A stretch of DNA of 64,000 nt. It comes from Jaapia argillacea MUCL 33604. Its lineage: Eukaryota; Basidiomycota; Agaricomycetes; Jaapiales; Jaapiaceae. Shown piece by piece: positions 1-9,284 of the stretch. Every line of letters starts with the position of its first letter. The stretch's first letter is position 1. The stretch lies in the NCBI GenBank assembly GCA_000697665.1, contig KL197723.1, forward strand, positions 790,075-854,074. Reading direction: 5' to 3'. Below the pieces are notes generated by a model that saw only the letters and a program-made list of their open reading frames with translations, did no database searches and was not told the DNA's origin. Position numbers and translations under genes: made by a program.

Positions 1-1642
1 ACCATTCACTGCTCGATCTCAACACCACAACAGTGTAATATTCAAGTGCAGTGCCAGATAGGAAATGAGATACATATCTAACTTGCTTAGATTTCTCAAT
101 TTCCCCATCTGAGCAGTAGTCCTGGGAGTCGTGAACAAATTTCATACTATGGGTCTTCTTCTTAGATTTGCACTTTTTACTGCACTTCTGGGGTTTAGGA
201 TCGGAATAATCAGATCCATCACTTGAATCACTGGAATCCAACCCTGAAACCGATGAGTTGGTGGAGGGGGAGGAGTCCAAAGGCGAATCGCCCCGGTTTC
301 GAGGGAATAACGATCTCAATACAGATCATTTGCGAGGGGGTTCCAGATTCTTACTTCCGGAAGGTCGCCCTCTACTTGCTTTCCCCAGATGCTCCTTCCA
401 CTTCTTAGGGCGGATAGGTTCACTCTCAGATTGATTAATAAAATTATCCTCCTCCTCACTATTGCTAGGAGGGGGGACGGATTTAGCTGGAACTCGAGGA
501 CACTTGGATTTTGGCTTTGAATGCTGAGGAACCGACGCAACGGATACAGCAGCTGCTTTATCAGCAGATGAGTTACCATTCATGGAAGGCTTCTTATCAA
601 AGTCAGATTTCCCACCTGACGCGTGATGGTTCCTCAGTAATTGGGCCAATCTAGTGCTACGAGCATTCACCTTGTCCAGTTCTTTCTGGAGTTCAATAGA
701 TACTGGGTCAAACCAAAATCCCTGAGTGTTTCGTCGCACAGAAGACGAGCGATCTGTGGCAGATCCTCACTCTGGTTCATCCTCTGAAGTAAATTCAAAT
801 TTCCGATTAGCCTCTCCCCCGAGAGACTTAATCAGTTTCCAATTGGCCATGGCAACTTTCTGCACATCGATGTCCAAATCACTTTCACTGAGATTGGCGT
901 TTCCCCAGTTACGGGGGTCAGGACCTTTATTCTTTCCAGAAGGTCCCTCCCCTCTAGAGGAGGCAGTCTCAGCCCCGTTATCAGGCATTCACATTTTCTG
1001 GGCCTTACGCCATTTCATGCGACTCAATTCCTCCTTACTCAAACGAGCATTAGCCTCAGCCATTGCTTGTTTTTGGTAATTGATGGGAGGAGTGGGAGGC
1101 TTCTTGACCTTTTTCCCTTTTTGGGTAAGGTCATTATTCATTTCATTTCCCGAGGAAGCCTTCCTGGCTCTTATCAAAGAGTCGAGTGATTTGGCCTTCC
1201 AGGCCTTTCGTTTGATGGGCGTCCATCCATGATCGTCATCACAGGCCCTCTCAAATTCACTCATGGGCTTGGTGCCCACTGATCCCTCAGCAATAATAGA
1301 TAAATCATTATTTTTATTATTACTATTGAGAATTACAATAGCACCATCATCCTGAGGAGGGATGACGGCAGCTACTCTATCCAACCTGCAGGAAGCAGGA
1401 GGAGTCACGCCCTCCGTTACTACCTCAGCGAATGAACACCGAGGGCTCACAGTAGGCTCAGAGCGTAAGCTCTCGTGGTTGGAATGACCACCTTCAGGGG
1501 TAGGTGCCTGGACACCGTGCGTGTCTACAGCGGAAGTGAGGGACTTACTTCTAACCTGTGTTACACAGGAACGTGTATTGAGTGCGACGGGGGCAGTAGT
1601 ACGAGTGGTGGTGCGAGCTGGGGGGTGGGTGCTTTTAGACAT
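1..1642 (-). pseudogene. Gag-like gene of an LTR retrotransposon, interrupted by stops, runs off the left edge
   Basis: One minus-strand reading frame runs from an ATG at 1642 to the window edge, about 547 codons. It is cut by three in-frame stops, all TGA, at 991-989, 769-767 and 328-326. Coding character continues in the same frame after each stop. The N-terminal third is Ser/Thr/Pro-rich, the middle is charged and Lys/Arg-rich, and the last part before the edge contains a Gag-like stretch (HFLSGTALEYY near position 50). An LTR-like sequence lies directly upstream (1748-2082), with a leader of about 105 bp between. I infer a Gag of a Ty3/Gypsy-like element; protease, RT and integrase would lie left of the window. 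The copy is inactive unless the TGA codons are read through. An alternative is a cellular gene, which the LTR and Gag motif make unlikely. Confidence 0.6.
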
Positions 1643-1747
1643 CGCGGTTGCCGAGGTTGATCAGACCGAAGACAATTCCAGAGATGCGTGAGAGCGAAGA
1701 AGCAGAGATTAAATCAAAAGCAGAGAATTCAGATAGGGTTCAAAATA

Positions 1748-2082
1748 TGTCGTGGCAAGGGAATAACCCGGGCACGCGACACTAGCCAGAATAGGTAGTC
1801 TTCACACGAATGAAAGAACCGGTGTAAGCTCTCTCTGTTCACGGTAGACTAAGGAACTCGAGTATACAACACAGTATGTACTTTATACACATAGCATAGG
1901 GTTGTGGGCATAGATGATAGATGAAGGAGCCCTGCATGGTCCGTAAGGCATAAGGAGCGACTGAATAGAGATATCGAGTAAAACGGCGTTTCAGCCACTT
2001 GAGACGGATTAGGAAGGTGCAGAGTCGGTAAGGAATGTGGGGTCGGGACGGGTTCTGGTAGGGACCGGACAGGTTCGCGACA
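1748..2082 (-). mobile_element. 5' LTR of the retrotransposon (335 bp)
   Basis: The segment is bounded by a perfect terminal inverted repeat, TGTCG at 1748-1752 and CGACA at 2078-2082, the usual TG...CA form of an LTR. On the minus strand a TATA-like TATAAAG lies near 1880-1886. The Gag ATG follows about 105 bp downstream of the LTR end. The base after the outer boundary (from about 2095) aligns with the promoter region shared by the other F1 genes, so the element sits about 140 bp upstream of F1 copy 1. The partner LTR is outside the window, so the call rests on structure only. A primer-binding site was not identified with confidence. Confidence 0.5.
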
Positions 2083-2224
2083 GATGCCCTACTTAATCCG
2101 CGAAAGTGGTGTTCGGAACTGCTGCCCACCTCGATTGGAGGTTATCTACGCCGCGCTTTTCTCCTCTTCCTTTTTCCCAACAACTTCCTCAACAACAGGT
2201 CGATATCGGTGTGATTAACTACGT

Positions 2225-4291
2225 ATGATGAACCCGGCTGATAGGACGGACATGGAAACCGTCAGCATCACTGAGTCTTCCTACTCTCTCGCTTCTGAGG
2301 ATGTAGAGACACTCGTCGATTCGGCTTCTAGAGTATCGCTTGATTTCTCGGAGAGCGCAACGCTGAGGGAATTCCAGACGGATACATTACCTGTGTCACC
2401 CTCCCGAGGTATGTTGTTCGAAGGGTCAACTTCGGGCTCTTATGTTCATGGCTCATTCTTCGAATAGAAACAATACAGGATCCCTCTCGAAGGCAGTCCA
2501 GGATGGTCGGAGTTGCCGGCCGTTTCATGGTATGTTGTTCTTAGTTCTCATCATCATTCAGCGCTCACCACCTGACCATCCACTTGGTCGGCTCTGGGCC
2601 GTGACAAAGTCAACGCGCAAGCGACACCTGAGGATGGTGATGCGAAAAGTTTGTTCAGTCACTTCATTATATTCCCATTCTCAACTCGTTGCATCCCCTC
2701 ACAGCAATGGAGAGTAACGTGGTTGATTTCGACGGCGGAGAACTATCTGCCAGTGGTATGTTTCCAAACACCGCCGACCATCGAATCTACGCTCACCTTA
2801 TTCGTCCTGAAAGGTCCTCCCCTCTCCAGTCTCAGCTCCAAAGTCCTTCTATCATGTACGTCGTCTCGGCATCCCCTAAAGAACATCGCATTGTCTCTCT
2901 TTCTCAAGCGTTACGACCTAGACAAGACTCTCTGTCTCGCACCATCTGACAAATCGATCAGCATCAAAGTCCAGTCACCTCTCAGCTTCCGTGGGATTGA
3001 ACTCCTCGTCATCAATCAGCTTCACTCTCTTCCTCCCCTTCGCCACCTTGAAATCTGGTTGGATACAACAAACCTGAAAGATTTGAAAAACCTTGCCGGG
3101 TTTGTAGAGCTTCTTCCATCTGTGAAGGAGCTTTGCCTCCATTAATACGTTGACGAACCGACAGGTGCTAGTCGTCGGGAGTTGATTGGGGATGTTTCCC
3201 GTCGGATTCGGCGGCTCCTCTCCGCACTGTCAACGAAGGGATGCACTTCGTTGCAATCCTGGGGATTTTATCAAGTCCCGCTACCATCCTCTCCTTCAGA
3301 TCAGATGTCCAAAGGTTTTGCAAAAGGAGAACCGCCCCTTTCCTCCACCCCGAGAACCACAGCTTCCAACAAACTCGAATCCATTGATCGTCCCTCACCT
3401 CTAAAGTCTCTAGGATGTGCCACACTGGCGCCCCCAGCTACATGCATCCCGATCTTCTTAGAATGGACCATCAAATCACTCAATCTATCCCCAATCCACT
3501 ACCTCTCTATCATCCAAACTCCTTCCCCATCGATACTTCCTTCTCTTCCTTCAATGCACTCACGTACCTTTCCGTCACGCAGGTATCGTACGCCGATTTG
3601 ATACCGTTCTTGTCACGACATCCGACCATTGGAAATCTTTACATCAGCGGGATCACCGACGTGGGACCTCAATCGCATCTACCACCGTTACCGTCCGATT
3701 TCACACTTCCAAAGCTCTATCATCTCACCGCGAGACCGGAGTTGATCCTCCGTCTCTTGCAGAACACGGATGCATCAATGGCTTTCCCCTGTCTTCATGA
3801 GTTTACTTTGGCATTGAACGAGGTCTCGGAAAAGGTTGAGGACACGCTCGAGCGGATGTACGTCACTTTGGATCAAATTCGTCGACTTCCAGAGCCTGCC
3901 ACGGCAAGGATCACCGTACCTAGCAAAACTCTATTACTCTCCCTCGACGGATATGATCGTCCCGATATTGAGGCGAGCGAGTTACCGGTCGATAACCTGC
4001 ACTTCATCGCTTTGCTTTTCCACGAAGTATATGTCCCATCACTCGAATTGGACGACTTGGTACGTCCCCACCCATCTTGTCGCTCTCCCGTATCCGGAAT
4101 CTGACGCGCCCTACATCTCGAAAAGAAATTGATACCCCAATGGGTAAAAACCTCCTTCCCCTCCCTGAAAGGATTCAGCCTCTTCCACGGTAATTCTCAC
4201 TAAGAAATCAGCGGACGATTTTTTGAAGTATATGATTGGAACTTGTCGGGAGCTGGAGACGATCGAGATCAAGTCGTGGGGTTTATCCTAA
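2225..4291 (+). pseudogene. F1 family leucine-rich protein, copy 1, broken
   Basis: This is the first copy of a family I call F1. Exon 1 starts MMNPADRTDMETVS and contains the family signature TLVDSASRVSLDFSESATL. The large exon carries Leu-rich strand/helix repeats (LSFRGIELLVINQ, FVELLPSVKELCLH). Against copies 4 and 5 it has a nonsense codon (TAC to TAA, 3143-3145) and a single-base loss near 3550. The loss moves the frame from the LNLSPIHYLSII part to the NALTYLSVTQVSYADLIPFL part. The C-terminal exon (KLIPQWV... ending after ETIEIKSWG) is still present to about 4291. A retrotransposon LTR sits just upstream. Function is unknown; there is no recognisable F-box at its N terminus. It faces FB3 copy 1 tail to tail. 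Confidence 0.75.
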
Positions 4292-4536
4292 GTAGGAGTA
4301 GTCGTGGATGGTGGAGACCTGAAGATTGATGAGAAATTACGATAGTTAGCGACAATCCATGAAAACGCCAAAAACCGTCATCTTACAATAAGACTACACT
4401 CTTCGTGGGGTACCCCCATCGCTGCCTGACAATCCTCGCTGGAAATCACGTGGCGATTCACCTAGTGACACTGGACCCGAGTAAGGTCAGGGTCAGCAAC
4501 TCTTCCCCTATGGCCCTCCTACGTCGGCGGACACCT

Positions 4537-5844
4537 TCACCAGTATCTGGGGCCATCGACCATCAATCCTCCAGAATTTGGAAAGAAGTATTGGCCATAC
4601 CTCGAGGACCAATATTCATCAGTCAAATTACCCCTATACTCAATATTGACTGCACGAAGAGTCTCACATAGTGCGTGAGCCACATCTCGGCCAAATCCAG
4701 GAAAAGGGTTGTCGATGTCGTGAACACGACGTCCGTTCAGGTAGATGTAGGTGGACTTCAATGTGCCAGACACTGAATTGAACGCATTAAGCACCTCCTG
4801 GTCCTCGAGGCCATTGAATGCGCAATGTAGCTCCCATATTGGCGGCATGGCGAAGCAAATAGTTGTCCACTGGGCATCTTTCGACCAGAAGTGGTGGAGA
4901 TTAGGTAAATCTCCCTTGGCAAGAGACTGAAGCGAATAGGGACTGTCTAGTGCGACGGACTCGAGGGTGTTGTTGAGGCGTAGGAAGCGGGATAAGGTCT
5001 TTGGATGGGAAAATTTGAAACGGTAAATGCTGAACGATGTCAGGGATGGCAAAAGGACCTCCCCAAACTCGTCACCAAGCGGCGAGAGATGCTCCGCCAA
5101 GGAGGGCATGATTAGATCCAGAGATCGCAATGATGAGCTGTGGGCCATGAAGTTGGTGATGAATGATGGTGAGAGTCGCCACAGTCGCCTGATGCCGTGA
5201 AAGGAGAAGGTGTATTTGCACGACCAGAGGGCATTCACTGCCGAAAGCTGCCTCGTCGCCGAAATCCACATGTCAGAGTCCTCAGTCAATGATTCCACAC
5301 AGCGGCGACTTGACCGATCACTTACCTGGCCACTTCTTCCGACTAATGCATCTTCTGAGAGGACATTGACATTATCGCAAAAGTCGAGGTTACGAAGTCG
5401 GGGGCATGAGACAGAGAGGACGTCCCAGAGCTGGTCGTAACCGACGCGATTGAACGACCATCGACGCACAAGTTGATCCGACCACTGCAAGGTTACGAGC
5501 TGGGACATGCAGGAAATAGCACGAAGGAAAATCTCTTCGTGTTGCCCATCCTCATGAACACCTCCCTCCTCGATCCCCTTTGGCAACCTGTACCCTTCAA
5601 TGACAACCCGAAGTGTACGAACGCGTCGAGCAAGACGGGTGTCCTTCACCAAGTGGTTCCATAGAGATCGCGCTTCAAAGGGTGCTCTGATCTCGTGGTA
5701 GTCGAGGACTGAAGGAATGAGGTGTTTGTTGAGGGATCGGCAAGTCAGCGCCAACGAGAGTAGGTCTGAGTGGCCATCGATCAAGTCGGCTACCAAATCA
5801 ATGAGCTCGAAAGGAAGTGTTAATGGAACATGGCTGCGATGCAT
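4537..5844 (-). CDS. F-box protein with leucine-rich C-terminal part, family FB3, copy 1 (409 aa)
   Basis: Two exons, 5844-5326 and 5247-4537, joined across a 78-bp intron, give 409 residues. The start is the ATG conserved in the second copy (42554). An upstream in-frame ATG at 5988 would add 48 residues that lie in a region shared with another gene's promoter. Residues about 9-50 form an F-box-like helix bundle (LPFELIDLVADLIDGHSDL, LALTCRSLNKHLIPSVL). The rest is a series of Leu-rich segments. F-box proteins link substrates to SCF ubiquitin ligases through Skp1; the substrate cannot be told. The intron is a multiple of three and has no in-frame stop here, so the unspliced frame is also open. 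The gene is divergent from F2 copy 1, with only 168 bp between their ATGs. Confidence 0.75.
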   Translation of the reverse strand: MHRSHVPLTLPFELIDLVADLIDGHSDLLSLALTCRSLNKHLIPSVLDYHEIRAPFEARSLWNHLVKDTRLARRVRTLRVVIEGYRLPKGIEEGGVHEDGQHEEIFLRAISCMSQLVTLQWSDQLVRRWSFNRVGYDQLWDVLSVSCPRLRNLDFCDNVNVLSEDALVGRSGQVSDRSSRRCVESLTEDSDMWISATRQLSAVNALWSCKYTFSFHGIRRLWRLSPSFITNFMAHSSSLRSLDLIMPSLAEHLSPLGDEFGEVLLPSLTSFSIYRFKFSHPKTLSRFLRLNNTLESVALDSPYSLQSLAKGDLPNLHHFWSKDAQWTTICFAMPPIWELHCAFNGLEDQEVLNAFNSVSGTLKSTYIYLNGRRVHDIDNPFPGFGRDVAHALCETLRAVNIEYRGNLTDEYWSSRYGQYFFPNSGGLMVDGPRYW

Positions 5845-6012
5845 GATTCTGATAGCTAGTTGGCGCGAAGCTGGTATCGCAACGGAAGTTAGAGGCGAAG
5901 TTGTTTTCAGAGGTTGTGAGCAAACGGCCATCATCGCTCGACACTCCTTGTTCTCTTCCTTCATCTTCATTGTTTTCTCTTCAACCACCTCGCCAACTAT
6001 TTACTCGCAACA
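5845..6012. promoter_or_regulatory. Short bidirectional promoter between FB3 and F2
   Basis: Only 168 bp separate the FB3 start (5844, minus) from the F2 start (6013, plus). The right half (TTGTTCTCTTCCTTCATCTT and following pyrimidines) recurs upstream of the intact F2 gene (about 38640-38560, minus) and as an orphan at about 41060-40960. I infer a shared promoter. No defined factor site is recognised. Confidence 0.4.
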
Positions 6013-7610
6013 ATGAACACAGCCGTCTCCCTATTAATAACTCGCCTGCCCGTCAAAGTCCTCACCAAATATTCTGCTCAACTTCCCAGGCAGCCCAGCT
6101 TTCGCTCTGCACCGTCTCCAAAACTTTCAACTCCATCTCAACCCATGCTCTGTGCGAAGATGTCGTTTGAATAGCAATCACGACAAATCGTCTCGCATCG
6201 TCAAACCCTCACTGTAAAATCGTCAACGGACGAATCATGTCAAAAAGTTTACCTGTATCTCAGAGTGAGTTCCTTCAACAGATTTCTCCTCTTCCCTCTT
6301 TGAATAACCCGACTTTAAGTATACGTAGAGACACTTCACCCGGATTTTACGCCTACTACAACCTCCTCTCTCAGCTCTCACCTCAGCAACCGAACTAGAC
6401 GACCTAGCTCTAGCATTAGACGAACATTCCATCCGTCACATCCTAACAATATGCGCATGGCACCATCCTCTCTTCTTCCGTTGTCTCGGCTACCCCTGCT
6501 CAACACCCCTCCACTCCTTCCTACCCATCACACACCAACGCTAGAATGCTTATGCATCTCACCAGGCCCCGACATCCCAGATCCTCATTCCTACCACATT
6601 GATCCCATCCCATCCCTCCTAATGCTGAATTTACGCATATACCTCGGTCCAAGCGAGCTTGCGGTCCCCTCTATCCCAGGCTTGAAAGTGTCCGACGCGT
6701 CGTTATTCTTTGACCCTCCTTCGAACGTCGGCCACGCGGAGGAAGTGGTTGAGGCGTTGGCTAAGAGTGGGAGTGAGGAGTGGAATGTGAATTTTGCGAG
6801 GAGTGGATGGAATTCGGATTTGGTAGTGTCGATCTCGGTTAGGCTGGAGGGTGTTGGGGCATTGGGGATGCATAATGTCATCGCTGTTGGTGGGTGGGGG
6901 ATTCTACCATTAAGGTACGTTTCTCTCTTCGTTATGCTTTCACATCAGTGGTGTGACTGAGATGATCTAGTATTCCTCCACGCGCTAGAAACAGTCCTCC
7001 CAAGGTTCAAAGATCTTGAAACGATATTCGTAGCTTGCAATCCCGAAATTTACGACCAAGACAACATGTCCGTCCTCAACTGCGATTTCGAGACAGCAAG
7101 GATATGGGGTAAACTGTGTCCCAACCTCTCACAGATAACCTTCCCCAGTAAGCCTTCCACCTCCACCTCTCCTCGCCCCTCCTCTCCCTTACTCACCCCT
7201 CCTCCCTCCCTCTCCCTCACCCCTCCAACCAGGCACGATAACACGGCGTCGCCTCCAACACCCTTTGGTTCCCAACGGGAGATGATGGGAGGATCGTACC
7301 GTGGGCGTTGTCGAAAGTTGTGAAGAGGGAGTATTCGGAGTTGATTGGGGTTTTGGAACTGGGTGGTGTGTAGGAGGGGGTGTTGGTTGGGAGAGTTTTG
7401 GCGAGTAGAGGAAGGATATGGAGATGGAGGAGAGGGAGGTGGGGATGAAGGGGAGAACGAAGTGGCTGAGGGAGATAATGTGGACGTTGGGGAGGGAGAT
7501 GGAGAGGAGACGTGAATATTCGAGATGGAGGTGAAGGGGGTGAGATTGAGCGCGAAGCGGATGCTGCTGAAAACTACGAAATTGGGACAGTGGATGATGT
7601 AGAGCGACCA
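6013..7610 (+). pseudogene. F-box protein, family F2, copy 1, broken
   Basis: The sequence aligns along its length with the intact F2 gene at 38549-36974. The start (MNTAVSLLITRLPVKVL) is kept, but one base is missing in the F-box codons (CTCACCAAATATT where the intact copy has CTCGACCAAATATT). Nonsense codons follow near 6168. The middle part (LECLCISPGPDIPDPHSY and GSEEWNVNFARSGWNSDL) is still readable at 6540-6900. Donor and acceptor sites of the later introns are recognisable at about 6913 and 7148. The C-terminal acidic region has decayed into G/A-rich sequence. It begins the module that continues with F1 copy 2. Confidence 0.7.
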
Positions 7611-8203
7611 AGAGTTGGATCGTGTAAGTGGTGAAATGGATATATTGTGAGGGGATGTGGTTTGCAGGGGGGGCTTAGTTTGAGGGATGTTACTGGTGGA
7701 TGGGATTATATACAGGAGGTGGGAGAATGTCAGGGTCGCCTTCGATCATATCGTGGCACCCACACTACATCCGGCTCTCCTGTGACCTATGGGGAGGTGG
7801 GCGATGTATGTGTTTGAAGTGTCGATTTTAGATTGGGAAAAGAGGTAAACTTGGCGCTGCTGGAAGTTCAGCTCGCACTGCGCAAGATTCTGGTTCAAAG
7901 GATCGCACCTCTTGCTTATGGAATCGACTCGGCACGCGGTACCAACCAAATTGCTCGACGACGACTCGACCTCTGACCTCTGGGTCCGAAATGTTCGATT
8001 CCCTTTCTACGGATATGCATTGCGTCAAACACTGCTCGTTGCAAGGTCTTGGATGCGCTGATCCCAGTGGGCACAGCATTTGCGAAAGCTGTGTTCCGAC
8101 TGCTGTCCACCTCGATTAAGGGTCCTGTGTGTGTATTTCTCCTCCTTTTCCCCATAAAATTCCTTCGACAACAAGTCGATATCGCTGTGATTACCTAGCT
8201 ACG

Positions 8204-9284
8204 ATGCACCCAGCCGATAGGACGGACACGGAAACCGTCACCATCACCGAGTCTTCCTACCCTCTTACTTCTGAGGATGTGGAGACACTAGTCCATTCGG
8301 CTTCCAGAGTATCGCTTGATTTCTCAGAGAGCGCAACGCTGAGGGCATTCCAGATGGGTGGGTTACCTGTCTCACCTTCCCAAGGTATGATATTCGAAGG
8401 TCGACTCGGATATCCATGGCTCATTATTCGAACAGAAACGATACGCGGTGCCTCTGGAAGGCAATCTAGGATGGCGAAAGCTGTTCACCGGTTCGTGGTA
8501 TGTTGTTCTTTAGTCCCTATCACCATTCCTGAGCGTTCATCATCTGACTATCCACTCAGTCAACGCTCGGCTATGGCAGAGTCAAATTGCAATCAAAGCC
8601 TGCGGATCGTGACGCGAAAAGTTTGTCCAATCGCTTCGTTATATTTCCATTCTCAACTCATCGCATCCCCCCCACAGCGGTGGAGAGTAGCGCAGTGGAT
8701 TTCGAGGATGGAGACTAATCTTCCAGTGGTATGTTTCGAAACACCGTCGACCATCAAACCCATGCTTACCTCATTTTTTGGGAAAGGTCCTCCTCTCTCC
8801 AGTCTCTCCTCCAAAGTCCTTCTATCATGCGTTTCATCTAGGCATCCCCTAAAGAACATTGCATTATCGCTCTTTCTCAAACGTTACGGCCTCGGCAAGC
8901 CTCTCTGTCTCGCCCCATCTGACAAATCGTTCAGTATCAAAGTCCAGTCACCTCTCAGTTTTCGTGGGATCGAACTCCTCGTGATCAATCAGATTCGCTG
9001 TCTTCCCCCCGTTCACCACCTTAAGATCTCGATATGACAAACCTTAAAGATTTGGAAAGCATTGCTGGGTTTGTGGAGATTCTTCCGTCTGTGGACGAAC
9101 TTTGCCTTCATCATTATTATGAAGACGACCTGGCAGGTGTTGGTCCTCCGGAGTCGATTGGGGATGTTGCCCGTCAGATTGGGCGGCTTTTCTCTACGCT
9201 GTCTATGAAGGGATGCATTTCGTTGCAATCCTTGCGATGGTATCGAGTTCCGCCACCCTCCTCTCCTTCAGGTCAGACCTCCAT
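8204..9284 (+). pseudogene. F1 family protein, copy 2, truncated and frameshifted
   Basis: Exon 1 starts MHPADRTDTETVTITESS and keeps the SLDFSESATL signature. The large exon is recognisable to the words YRVPPPSSPSGQTS and then stops matching the family at about 9284. From there the DNA matches the 3' flank of F2 genes instead (compare 36925 downward). Within the large exon the frame breaks near 9035, where the family's LEIW is replaced by LKISI and a stop. The copy therefore lacks the C-terminal half and cannot make a normal product. The abrupt change of homology marks a recombination junction. Confidence 0.75.

Noticed and set aside
989-1642. TGA codons of the Gag frame as programmed readthrough or a recoded codon
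   Set aside because: Three TGA codons at non-standard places fit decay better. The intact genes of the window use TGA as a normal stop (for example SOD2 at 23187-23189).
4537-5988. FB3 copy 1 as a single 483-residue intronless protein from the ATG at 5988
   Set aside because: The paralogue requires a 78-nt intron at the same place, and its homology begins at the ATG equivalent to 5844. The extra N terminus is promoter sequence.
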